This document shows, one piece after another, positions 18,613-26,901 of a DNA stretch of 64,000 nucleotides. Position 1 is the first letter of the stretch; every line of letters starts with the position of its first letter. The stretch is taken from the IMG/VR virus record IMGVR_UViG_3300021142_002226, positions 1-64,000 of that record; one strand, written 5' to 3'. The notes beneath the pieces are model-generated. The model saw only the letters and a list, made by a program, of their open reading frames with translations, did no database searches and was not told where the DNA came from. The translations under genes were made by a program, and so were the position numbers. The DNA comes from a virus.

Positions 18613-19394
18613 TTAAAAACTCTGATTCTATCTAATATTTTATTTTTTTCTATTTGTTCTGGCGATAAATTTTCAATTTCTATGATTGGTTGTCCCTCAA
18701 CCTCATTTGTAACTTCATTTTCTTCTTCTGGTTCTGTTTGGTCAGCATATTGAGAATTAGCTAAAGCTGTTGGTTCATCTTCATATGTTTCACCAACGGC
18801 ATCCCTTTCAGCTCTTTTTTTAGCAACAGTTTCCATGATTTTTGCAAATTCCACCTCTTGGCCAGCTTTTATCATTGCATCATAATCATTTTTTGCCTCA
18901 ACTAATTCTGAAGATGGTTCAGGATAATTTTCATCATCTACCTCAATTTGAATTGTGTTTTCTTCTGGTCTTAAATAATCAACTAAAGATTTAATGAATC
19001 CAAGAGCCACAAGAGGTAATACTGCACCGCTAACAAGAGATAGTATTCTTTTTTGTTCGATAACTTCGTAATCAACCATACCGAATAACTCTATCCAACC
19101 TTGGTAATTTGCAAGGTGCATGTATGCATAATAGGTATTACCCATTGCTTGCATTAATGTTAACAAAATGAACAAAGACCATACTATGCCTTTGTTCATC
19201 TTTTTTAACGCTATTATTGAAGCTAATGATGCTGCTGCACCTACTTCAAAGGCTATTGCCAATGTTATAGCTAACCAATCTGGATTTGATAGTTTAAAAA
19301 ATTCAACCACATGGATAGTGGATATTGTACTTACTAAAGCGTACAATGTAACAAATACCCATATAATAAAATTTCTTGTTAACTTATTTTCCAT
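18609..19394 (-). CDS. Four-pass membrane protein with acidic tail, 261 aa
   Basis: Four hydrophobic helices at about residues 9-29, 40-62, 70-92 and 117-138, then a long acidic, Glu-rich cytoplasmic-type tail to residue 261. It is coupled to the amidase-like gene (overlap of four bases) and overlaps the stop of the upstream spanin-like gene by one base. Next to an endolysin-like gene it could be a holin, but it is larger than most holins; an envelope or superinfection-exclusion role is equally possible. Confidence 0.6.
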   Translation of the reverse strand: MENKLTRNFIIWVFVTLYALVSTISTIHVVEFFKLSNPDWLAITLAIAFEVGAAASLASIIALKKMNKGIVWSLFILLTLMQAMGNTYYAYMHLANYQGWIELFGMVDYEVIEQKRILSLVSGAVLPLVALGFIKSLVDYLRPEENTIQIEVDDENYPEPSSELVEAKNDYDAMIKAGQEVEFAKIMETVAKKRAERDAVGETYEDEPTALANSQYADQTEPEEENEVTNEVEGQPIIEIENLSPEQIEKNKILDRIRVFK

Positions 19395-19681
19395 TATTTA
19401 CCGATTGTTTTTAGTTCTTTATCAATCTCAGACATACGGTTAACATCCATCATTTTTCTATCTGTAGATTGAATCATTCTTTTTTCAGATCTTAGACCTT
19501 CGGCTTGTATAGCTTTTATCATTTCTGTATTTAAACTATCGTTTTTAGCTTCAAGTCTAACAACTTCTTTTCTTAAGGTTTTTATATCAGATGAATTAGA
19601 ACATCCTTTGAACCATACTAAAATAAATAATACTAACACCCAAATATTAGTATTTTTAAGATACGTGATTAAATTTTTCAT
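19394..19681 (-). CDS. Small membrane-anchored coiled-coil protein (possible inner spanin)
   Basis: A 95-residue protein: a short basic N-terminus, one membrane helix (IWVLVLFILVWF), a Cys just after it (KGCSNSS), then a coiled coil of about 60 residues (LRKEVVRLEAKNDSLN). This type II layout is that of inner-membrane spanins, which link inner and outer membranes at lysis. No outer lipoprotein partner was identified with certainty; the protein at 16682-17509 is a candidate. Confidence 0.55.
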   Translation of the reverse strand: MKNLITYLKNTNIWVLVLFILVWFKGCSNSSDIKTLRKEVVRLEAKNDSLNTEMIKAIQAEGLRSEKRMIQSTDRKMMDVNRMSEIDKELKTIGK

Positions 19682-19692
19682 AAAAATGGTTT

Positions 19693-19702
19693 TATATAAA
19701 TA
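19693..19702 (-). promoter_or_regulatory. TATTTATATA box upstream of 19681
   Basis: Minus strand TATTTATATAAAACC, box centre about 17 bases before the ATG at 19681, in the 21-base gap behind the sigma-factor gene. Same element as before 16659 and 54816. Confidence 0.4.
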
Positions 19703-20491
19703 TTATAGTAATTCAAATAATTTATATGAATTAAATCTCAATTTTTTTATAGCTTTTTCTTTGATTTGCCTAACTCTTTCTTTAGTTAGATCCAAATCTT
19801 CAGCTATTTCTTGTAAAGTACTTTCTTTATCATATAACCCAAAGTACCTGGTAATTACTTGTTTTTCATCAACATTGAGTGAATCAAGTAATGAAATTAA
19901 AGCAAAATTCAAATTTTCTTTTTCTACCTCAAGTGTGCTATCGGCAAGAACCGCATCCTGGTCGGCTATAACATCATGTAATGCATATCCCTCATCATCT
20001 GATGGTTTATCCAGAGTTTCAACAACAGGTATTGTTATTTTAACAAAGTCTGGGTTAAATTCACCTATTTTATCAGCCTGTTTATCCAATTTATACATGT
20101 CGTTTATGACATTTACAGGCAATCTTATTGAACGTGATTGTTCGTTAAGGGATTGTAGGATTGATTGTCTAATCCACCAAACAGCATAAGAAAGAAATCT
20201 TACATCTGTTTGATTTGTGTCATATTTTTCTAATGCCTTCATCAAGCCATAATTACCTTCTGATATGAGATCTTTAAGATCCATCCCTTTATGAAGATAT
20301 TGTTTAGCTACTGAGATGACAAATCTTAGGTTGCTGACAACCAATAAATCTTTGGCTTTTTCATCACCTTTATTTATTTGTCTAATAACTTCGTTTTCTT
20401 CCTCTCTTGTTAATACGTTAAATCTTTTAATGTCTGTTAGGTAGCTTAAAAGTTCGCTCTGATTAATCCAATGTGATGTGTCTAATTTCAT
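19703..20491 (-). CDS. Sigma-70 family RNA polymerase sigma factor (host-like)
   Basis: A 262-residue sigma factor with region 1.2 (LTREEENEVIRQINKGDEKA), region 2 at about 45-115 including the core-binding helix LKDLISEGNYGLMKALEKY and the DNA-melting segment RFLSYAVWWIRQSILQ, a shortened region 3, and a region 4 helix-turn-helix at about 226-252 (LQEIAEDLDLTKERVRQIK). It lacks region 1.1, like the primary sigma factors of Bacteroidetes, and is much closer to a cellular RpoD than to the T4 late factor gp55. It probably directs host RNA polymerase to phage promoters; the TATTTATATAAA boxes in the window are candidate targets. Its ATG overlaps the stop of the upstream gene. Confidence 0.9.
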   Translation of the reverse strand: MKLDTSHWINQSELLSYLTDIKRFNVLTREEENEVIRQINKGDEKAKDLLVVSNLRFVISVAKQYLHKGMDLKDLISEGNYGLMKALEKYDTNQTDVRFLSYAVWWIRQSILQSLNEQSRSIRLPVNVINDMYKLDKQADKIGEFNPDFVKITIPVVETLDKPSDDEGYALHDVIADQDAVLADSTLEVEKENLNFALISLLDSLNVDEKQVITRYFGLYDKESTLQEIAEDLDLTKERVRQIKEKAIKKLRFNSYKLFELL

Positions 20492-21114
20492 TTTTTAAAA
20501 ATTTTGTTATAAAGTGTTTTTTCTTCCTCTGTTAAATTGTCGAAGCCGACCTCTTTTATTTTATCTATAATAACATCTACTTGTTCCATATCTATGTTTT
20601 CCATAGACATTTCATTGAAGTTCGAATGTTGTTCCATGTCATTATCTAATTTGATATGCGTAAGAATTTCTTGCGCAATCTCTTCCCTCATCTTATGTAT
20701 CAAACCAATGAAAAAATGTATTTTTTGAAGTTTTTCTTCATTTGTTATTTTAACATTTGATTCATCATAAAGGTTTTTGTTAATTAAATCATTGCAAAAT
20801 CTACCATAATTATTTTCTGTTACATCAAATAGATAGAAAAGGTCTATATATTCAGAATAAACTTTATTGAATACAAGATTTAAGTCTTTTAATGATTGTT
20901 TTGAATTAAATATAACTATTAAAGATGCAGGGCCGAATGTGAATCTTAAATCATGTTCATTATCCACAACTGGTTTGATACCATGTTTAAAGTTTTCTGG
21001 ATATCTACCAAGAAACATTAACATGTATCTTTTAGATTTCTTTTTAAATAAATTTTTTATTGTCATATATAAATGATATCTCATTAAAAATAGTGCAAAA
21101 TTAATTGTCTTCAT
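20488..21114 (-). CDS. Hypothetical protein, about 208 aa
   Basis: Starts near the end of the gp46 gene. The ATG at 21114 (MKTINFALFLMRYHLYM) gives 208 residues; an ATG at 21066 (MTIKNLFKKKSKRY) would also leave a plausible protein. The middle is mixed alpha/beta (RFTFGPASLIVIFNSK), then a helical region rich in acidic residues and a C-terminal motif (FDNLTEEEKTLYNKIFKK) of the kind that ends many small Bacteroidetes proteins. Coupled to the sigma-factor gene. Function unknown. Confidence 0.6.
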   Translation of the reverse strand: MKTINFALFLMRYHLYMTIKNLFKKKSKRYMLMFLGRYPENFKHGIKPVVDNEHDLRFTFGPASLIVIFNSKQSLKDLNLVFNKVYSEYIDLFYLFDVTENNYGRFCNDLINKNLYDESNVKITNEEKLQKIHFFIGLIHKMREEIAQEILTHIKLDNDMEQHSNFNEMSMENIDMEQVDVIIDKIKEVGFDNLTEEEKTLYNKIFKK

Positions 21115-23497
21115 GTATAATCTTGGATATGTTATCTTTCTTAGCAACTTTAATGGTATTATCAGCCCATTCTTGTACCAATGGATTGTGACTAATTAAC
21201 CAAATGTGTTCAAAGTATAATTTTATTTTATCAAAGAATGAGCCAAGTCTTTCAAGATTTTCATTGGCAACTTTACCAGTAACTTCATCAAAGATAATGA
21301 TATTTGGTTTAGGTAACGAACAAACTTTTCTTAAAACACATCTTAGAGCTAAAGAACTAACTGTTCTTTCATAACCAGAACCAGCATACAAAGGTTTTTC
21401 AATGTCAGTTATAGCATCCACCATCCAAAATTCAACATCCCCTTTTTCATCCATTCTTAACTCCAATACGAACTCCGCAGTATCGACCAATAACATTTGT
21501 AGGTAAGAGTTAATTAATGGGATCATTGTACTCAAAATCATCTTTGATATACCGTTTTTACCAAATAACTCAAGATATACCTTATATATTTTATCAATCA
21601 GCTCATCCTTCTTCAATTCTTTTATCAACAAGTTATAGTCATTGATCAATTTTTCTGAAGACTCTACATCTTTTTCCAAACTCTTAATCTGTAACATACA
21701 CAAATCTCTTTCATTATTTGCGTTAGTTATTTTGATTCTCAGGTTTGTCAATTCTGTGTCAATCTTTTTGTTGTTTTCAATATTCTTAACATTTGCTCTA
21801 TAGTCATTAAGTTTTTGGGTTCCTCTACTCAAACTCTCATTGTAGGTTGCAAGTTCACCTTTAGCTTTACTAACAAGTAATTCGTTTTTATTGAAGTCAT
21901 CCCATTGTTTTTTAATGTCTTCAAACAAAGTAATCTTCGCATTCAAATCATTTAGTTCGACTCTCTTATTATTGTTATCATTTTCTAAAGCATTGATTTC
22001 ATTATTAATTGAATCAATTTTATCAGAGTTATCAACGCCTTCAAGTGGTCTACTGCAAGTTACGCAAAGTTCACTATCTTTTAGCATTTTTATTGTTTCT
22101 TTTTTTGAAGAAATTTGAAATTCATTTTTTAATAAAATTGTATCAATTTCTTTAGCTTGCATACTCAAACTCTGGTATGTATCAACATCAAAATTTTCAG
22201 ATGGTTGTGGTACAGCAATTTCAAGCTTAGTAAGTGCATCGTTTTTATCAGCAATCAATTTATTCAATTTATCGATACCCTCAATAATTGTCGATTCGTT
22301 GATTTTATATTGTTCTGTGTCAACATTGTTAACACGCATACTCAACAAATTATCTTTAGTTTTTTCTAACTCCTGAATATTTGCATTTATTGTGATAAGT
22401 GATTGTTTGTTAGAATCATTAAGCTTATTATTTTGAACAATCCTATCTTTTTCTTTATCAATTTTGGTTTGGACTTCAGCAACATTTGTTATAGCTAAAT
22501 GAGATTTTTCTTTCCATTCAGCATAATGTTTTTTACCAATTTTTTCTTTTTCTCTATAAAATTCAAGACCAATAAATCTGGTTAACAATCTTCCTCTTTC
22601 TGTTGGTTTTGTTTTGATTAAATCATCCAAATTATCACCAGTGGCAAGAATTGTTAGTAAGAAATCATCATAAGTACCAACATAGTTTTTAATTAAGTCG
22701 TCAGTGTATTTTCTTTGTTCACCATTTAATTGCTTGGTACCACCTTTTGGTAAAATTTGGTAAAAATCAACTTCTGATTTACACACCATACCCTTACCTT
22801 TAGATTCTTTTCTACTTATGGTTCTTTTGATAATATATTCATCGCCTTCAATTTCTACAGTACCTTTAACCACAACCAAATCTTTGTTGGTGAATTTGTT
22901 AAAAATACCATCGAGTTTATCTGTTTTACTTGTTACACCAAAAAATAAAAACGACAATAAATCAACAGTTAAAGTACTCTTACCAGAAAAATTTGCTGGA
23001 TTTGATATTATGGATGTGATGCCAGGTTTATCAATCTTGATAATATTGTTTTCACCATAAGACAGGAAATTTGAAAATTCGATTTCCTTTATCTTAAAAT
23101 TCTTATACTTACCGTTTTGTTCTTTGTAATCGGTAAGTTCTGAATTGATAGTATCGTCAAGCTTTTTAAGGAAATCACGATTTACCTCAATATTATTATC
23201 TTTAAGATACTTATCAATTAATTGGTCTTGGTAATTATCGTCAAGAATCACATCACTTGCATCAGCATGTGCTTCGAGATCTACATCTATTTCAGATGTT
23301 TTATTTGCAATAGGTTTAAAAACTACCTTAACCTTATTGGTATTATATTTATCCTGAAAATACTTTTCAATCAATTTTTCATTTGATTTATTGTAATTAT
23401 CAAGTGTATCTTCCCAATAAACTCTTATGTAATTATTCTCATTATATAAATCGACATTATAATCTGTCATATAACTCATTGTATCTGTCATCATCAT
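21101..23497 (-). CDS. gp46-like recombination endonuclease subunit (SbcC/Rad50 ATPase)
   Basis: A 798-residue SMC-type ATPase. The Walker A loop is NPANFSGKST at about 166-175, the zinc hook is CVTC near residue 480 between two coiled coils, the ABC signature is GSGYERTVSSLALR, Walker B is IIIFDEV, and a SHN switch His follows. With gp47/SbcD it processes DNA ends for recombination-dependent replication. A region of about 135 residues precedes the ATPase domain (FKIKEIEFSNFLSYGEN begins it), where gp46 and SbcC normally start. Several ATGs lie at the start (23497, 23494, 23491, 23470); which is used is uncertain. A small gene separates it from the gp47-like gene. Confidence 0.9.
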   Translation of the reverse strand: MMMTDTMSYMTDYNVDLYNENNYIRVYWEDTLDNYNKSNEKLIEKYFQDKYNTNKVKVVFKPIANKTSEIDVDLEAHADASDVILDDNYQDQLIDKYLKDNNIEVNRDFLKKLDDTINSELTDYKEQNGKYKNFKIKEIEFSNFLSYGENNIIKIDKPGITSIISNPANFSGKSTLTVDLLSFLFFGVTSKTDKLDGIFNKFTNKDLVVVKGTVEIEGDEYIIKRTISRKESKGKGMVCKSEVDFYQILPKGGTKQLNGEQRKYTDDLIKNYVGTYDDFLLTILATGDNLDDLIKTKPTERGRLLTRFIGLEFYREKEKIGKKHYAEWKEKSHLAITNVAEVQTKIDKEKDRIVQNNKLNDSNKQSLITINANIQELEKTKDNLLSMRVNNVDTEQYKINESTIIEGIDKLNKLIADKNDALTKLEIAVPQPSENFDVDTYQSLSMQAKEIDTILLKNEFQISSKKETIKMLKDSELCVTCSRPLEGVDNSDKIDSINNEINALENDNNNKRVELNDLNAKITLFEDIKKQWDDFNKNELLVSKAKGELATYNESLSRGTQKLNDYRANVKNIENNKKIDTELTNLRIKITNANNERDLCMLQIKSLEKDVESSEKLINDYNLLIKELKKDELIDKIYKVYLELFGKNGISKMILSTMIPLINSYLQMLLVDTAEFVLELRMDEKGDVEFWMVDAITDIEKPLYAGSGYERTVSSLALRCVLRKVCSLPKPNIIIFDEVTGKVANENLERLGSFFDKIKLYFEHIWLISHNPLVQEWADNTIKVAKKDNISKIIHEDN

Positions 23498-23732
23498 CTT
23501 TATCTATTTTTGTTTCTATAATATTTTCTTGTTTAACAATTTGCTCTTGCGTTTTTTCTTCGACTTTAACTTCTTCCAATTTTTTATTATCTCCACTTTT
23601 CAACATACCATATTTTTCTATGTTGAATCCATTTACAACAATTTTATTAATGAAGAATTCAACATCTGCTATATTGTTTAATTCACAATATGCCTCAATT
23701 TCTTTATATATTTTTTTATTGATATTAACCAT
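23457..23732 (-). CDS. Small conserved protein between gp47 and gp46, 91 aa
   Basis: The frame opens upstream of 23732, but the ATG there (MVNINKKIYKEIEAYCELN) overlaps the gp47 stop by eight bases and gives the natural start. The N-terminal half is a compact helical unit (IADVEFFINKIVVNGFNIEKYG) that may be a ribbon-helix-helix-like or dimerisation module; the second half is a charged linker rich in Glu, Lys and Asp. Its place between the two nuclease subunits suggests a link to the complex, without direct evidence. Confidence 0.65.
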   Translation of the reverse strand: MVNINKKIYKEIEAYCELNNIADVEFFINKIVVNGFNIEKYGMLKSGDNKKLEEVKVEEKTQEQIVKQENIIETKIDKDDDDRYNELYDRL

Positions 23733-24534
23733 TAACCAGTACCTCCGAATCGTTTTCAATATCAGACATATCAGATATTTTAAAAGTTAAGTATTTCACA
23801 GGATTATCTATGTTTTCAAACTGGTATGTACATTTAGATTTGTCTTTAGGATCTAATGTTATAACACAATATCCATGTTCTGAAATTGATTCACCATAGT
23901 TCTGTTGTATCAGACTTCCTACCATTATAATAGGTTGGTTATTTTTGTTAAAAAATACTTGTCTTTTATGAATATCACCACATAATGTTAAATCACATTC
24001 ATCAAACTTGTTTGGTTCAGTTCCATGATTGAATGAAAAACCATTGTCGTTTTTAGCGCCCATGATAACACCGTGAAATAAACCTATATAAGTTTTATCT
24101 TTGTAAGGTTTTTTATAAAGTTGCACTGGCGGTGTGTTGTTATTGTAAATACTATATACAGTCCAAACAACATTATCATCTGGGTACAATTCACTTTCTT
24201 TATAGTAGAAAATATTTGGTTTACCCAAAGCAGACAAGATTGGTGTCAAAGCATCTAATCTTTCTTTATTTTGTTCAACTATATCATGATTGCCAGGAAT
24301 GATGATGAGTTTCTCACAATTATCTGAACATGAATCAAGAAACCATTGAACTTCGTTAACAAGCTCTGGTGTTAGTTGATTTCGAGAGTGTACTATATCA
24401 CCAGTAATAACAATTCTATCTGGTTTTAGTAGTTTCATTTTATCAATGAAATACTCAGCAATTGATCTGAATTCTGTATGCCTCTGATACGTTCTGTAAT
24501 GTATATCGGCCAAATGTACGATTTTGTTAATCAT
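23725..24534 (-). CDS. gp47-like recombination nuclease subunit (SbcD/Mre11)
   Basis: A 269-residue calcineurin-type phosphoesterase with all Mre11 metal motifs: DIH at residues 10-12, GDIVHSR with D46, GNHD at 81-84, the FHG His and the CGDIHKRQ motif. Mre11 proteins cut DNA ends with a two-manganese site and act with the Rad50-type ATPase encoded just downstream. It is shorter than SbcD because the C-terminal capping region is small. Ends three bases before the region of the PD-(D/E)XK nuclease gene. Confidence 0.93.
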   Translation of the reverse strand: MINKIVHLADIHYRTYQRHTEFRSIAEYFIDKMKLLKPDRIVITGDIVHSRNQLTPELVNEVQWFLDSCSDNCEKLIIIPGNHDIVEQNKERLDALTPILSALGKPNIFYYKESELYPDDNVVWTVYSIYNNNTPPVQLYKKPYKDKTYIGLFHGVIMGAKNDNGFSFNHGTEPNKFDECDLTLCGDIHKRQVFFNKNNQPIIMVGSLIQQNYGESISEHGYCVITLDPKDKSKCTYQFENIDNPVKYLTFKISDMSDIENDSEVLVNG

Positions 24535-24536
24535 GA

Positions 24537-25274
24537 TTATACACCTAATTTTAATTTATAATGTTGAATAATTAATTCCGCTTCTTTTTTCATGTATGGA
24601 ACAGGTATTAATTTAAATATTTCAAGATTTTTATCCCAATAAAATAAACCACCTCTGTTGAATCTTTTACCAGTTTCTTTCTCGTACATTACACCATAGA
24701 TTGAGATTTGTAAACAATAAGTTGTGTATTGAGAATATACAAGGTGATCTACAGGAAAATACATGTATTGGGCAAAATCATTATCGTAATTGAACTTTTT
24801 ATTTGTCTTAAAATCCCAAACATTAAATCTGTCCTTATCAATATCTTCTATAATATCCGATGTTCCAGCAATACCAAGTTCATCATTAAATTCAATAGAC
24901 ATAATTCTTTCTGGATGTACGCTATTAGAACCAATTATTGATAATTTTTCATCCATGCAACATTCCCTAAACGCCCTGATAACAGTCTTTTCAAAGTTAT
25001 CTCTTGGTGTATAAATGTTATTTTTAGCAAGTAAATATTTCTCTAATATTGCGTGTAAGTTAGTACCGTATTCATTGGCAACTCTATTAATTTCTTTCCA
25101 CTCCGCAAGTATTTGCTCCTTTTCAACGCCTTTCCTATCAGCGACCCTTTGCGCATGAAAGTGTTCATCAAATTTTTCTTTGTATTCACCAAGTACAGTA
25201 GTTACCGAAGTATATTTTACATTTGGTTTTTCATCGTTAAAATATGTATGGGTTTCGTGATTTAAATTTATCAT
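24537..25274 (-). CDS. PD-(D/E)XK nuclease (Cas4/RecB-like exonuclease)
   Basis: A 245-residue protein with the PD-(D/E)XK nuclease core: an upstream Glu (ERIMSIEFND), Asp in GIAGTSDII, the catalytic DFKTNKK (Asp-x-Lys) and the helix YSQYTTYCLQISIYGVMYE with the QxxxY motif of the Cas4/AddB/RecB group. An N-terminal helical region includes a conserved GTNLHAILEKYL. Phage members trim or resect DNA during recombination and replication; the neighbours are gp47 and primase. No four-Cys iron-sulphur cluster is evident. Confidence 0.85.
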   Translation of the reverse strand: MINLNHETHTYFNDEKPNVKYTSVTTVLGEYKEKFDEHFHAQRVADRKGVEKEQILAEWKEINRVANEYGTNLHAILEKYLLAKNNIYTPRDNFEKTVIRAFRECCMDEKLSIIGSNSVHPERIMSIEFNDELGIAGTSDIIEDIDKDRFNVWDFKTNKKFNYDNDFAQYMYFPVDHLVYSQYTTYCLQISIYGVMYEKETGKRFNRGGLFYWDKNLEIFKLIPVPYMKKEAELIIQHYKLKLGV

Positions 25275-25275
25275 A

Positions 25276-26253
25276 TTATTCTTTTAATCTATAACTTTTT
25301 ATTAATAATTTTTTTATTTCTTCTTGCCCATACAATTGATTATATAACGACAAATCATATCCTTCAGGTAAATTATTTATTAATACTTTATTAAATAACC
25401 TACCAGCATTTAATTTATGATAAATTTTTTTTGCATCATCCCAGGCATCAGGGTCTAATATAATCACAACGTAATTATTAGCCTTTTTATATAAAACATC
25501 GTAGATTTTATCATATAGTTTTTTTCCGAGTAATGGGATACTATTTGGGACAGGAATATGATCGAAACAACCCTCTACAATGAATACAGGTTTATTCCAA
25601 TCTATTAAATTCTCATTAAAGATAATACTTGTTTTATCCGCTTGAGAATTCAAATATTTAAATTTTTTTACTTTTGGTGATACGGCTCTGGTTACAAAAT
25701 AATTTAATTCACCATTAGCATCATAGGAAGGTATAACAATTCTATATTGATACAATCCTTCAAGACAATACCCTATTTGATATTTTTCAATTTGCTGGTC
25801 TGTAATTCCACGGTTATAGAGATATTTAAAAGCATTTGTAAAAACCTTCATGCTTTGTCTACCGTGTAATTTTATGTATTCATCTGGCAATTTAAGTTTT
25901 TCTTTTTGAAATGAATCATCAATATTAGCATAATACTCAGATTCACCAAAACTTAAATTTAGTTGCCTAAAACGTCTATAAATATCATAATTAGCATGTT
26001 CCCTAAACAATCTGTATAAAAAACCTTTGGTACCATCAATCTCTCCACATGACCAACATTTATACACACCAAGCTCATAGTTTATCTCAAGATTACCTTT
26101 ACCATCGTTAGTAACACCCTTCATTGCAGAGCAAACAGGGCAATCAAATGATATTTGTGCCCTTGTAGCGTAATGCCTACTTGGCCCCCCAAGGAACTGC
26201 TCTAATAAATCGATTAATTCATCGACCTTTTCTTGTAAATCGTGAGATAGCAT
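25276..26253 (-). CDS. DnaG-type primase (gp61-like)
   Basis: About 325 residues from the ATG at 26253 (MLSHDLQEKVDEL); the frame runs to a TTG at 26265. It has an N-terminal zinc-binding domain (CPVC at 38-41, CWSC at 66-69), a linker, the RNA polymerase region (YRIVIPSYDANGELNYF) and a Toprim domain with the metal Glu in IVEGCFDH and DPDAWDD. Primases make RNA primers for lagging-strand synthesis and act with the DnaB/gp41-type helicase, encoded here at 58583-59977. The RuvC-like gene lies 43 bases upstream. Confidence 0.92.
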   Translation of the reverse strand: MLSHDLQEKVDELIDLLEQFLGGPSRHYATRAQISFDCPVCSAMKGVTNDGKGNLEINYELGVYKCWSCGEIDGTKGFLYRLFREHANYDIYRRFRQLNLSFGESEYYANIDDSFQKEKLKLPDEYIKLHGRQSMKVFTNAFKYLYNRGITDQQIEKYQIGYCLEGLYQYRIVIPSYDANGELNYFVTRAVSPKVKKFKYLNSQADKTSIIFNENLIDWNKPVFIVEGCFDHIPVPNSIPLLGKKLYDKIYDVLYKKANNYVVIILDPDAWDDAKKIYHKLNAGRLFNKVLINNLPEGYDLSLYNQLYGQEEIKKLLIKSYRLKE

Positions 26254-26296
26254 GGTTTTCACCAAAACTAATAAAAATAAATGACAAAACCAAACT

Positions 26297-26893
26297 TTAT
26301 ACCGTTTCGGATATAAAATTATTTTTGCGCATAAATGCTAAAGAAACACAATAAGCATCACTTGCGTCATACATTTCTTTTTTAAGGTCACCTTTTTTGT
26401 CTTTTTGCCATTCAATATGTGGTTCTCTTTCAGCAACTTTTTTCCAAATGACAGCTTTTTTATCAATATCCTTAGGATACCCACCAAAAAGTACTTTTGT
26501 ACCTTTTGCGTTTGGTTGCATCAAGTCTGGGAAAGCATTCTTTCTTGCTTCGTATGTACTAATGTATTCTGGTACTACACCAAGTTTATCATAACATATT
26601 TTAGTTACCATACCATTAAAACGTAACAAAGTACCAACAGTGTTTACGTTGTTGGATCTCAGAAGAGGCTCTTCGATAACAATATATTTTATATTCATTC
26701 CAACATATTTGTCGATAAAAACCGAAAATATATCAGCTTTTTTTATTAACTCCTCAGTCTTATTTTCTGGAAGTGGTTTAGCTTTTGGGGATATGTGTGT
26801 TAATTCCAATAATTCACCTGTTATATCTAACAGTGATACACCTATAGTTTTTGTCGATACGTCTAATCCCAGTATTAATTCTTTTTTATTCAT
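26297..26893 (-). CDS. RuvC-like Holliday junction resolvase
   Basis: A 198-residue RNase H-fold protein; the frame runs to 26944, but the ATG at 26893 (MNKKELILGLDVSTKTIG) starts the first core strand and follows the upstream gene by eight bases. Acidic metal ligands are D11 in GLDVS, E74/E75 in IVIEEP, and D176/D179 in YDASDAY, the RuvC arrangement. T4 resolves junctions with endonuclease VII, so this phage uses a different, host-type resolvase. Sits at the boundary between the structural and replication blocks. Confidence 0.8.
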   Translation of the reverse strand: MNKKELILGLDVSTKTIGVSLLDITGELLELTHISPKAKPLPENKTEELIKKADIFSVFIDKYVGMNIKYIVIEEPLLRSNNVNTVGTLLRFNGMVTKICYDKLGVVPEYISTYEARKNAFPDLMQPNAKGTKVLFGGYPKDIDKKAVIWKKVAEREPHIEWQKDKKGDLKKEMYDASDAYCVSLAFMRKNNFISETV

Positions 26894-26901
26894 AAATTCT
26901 A

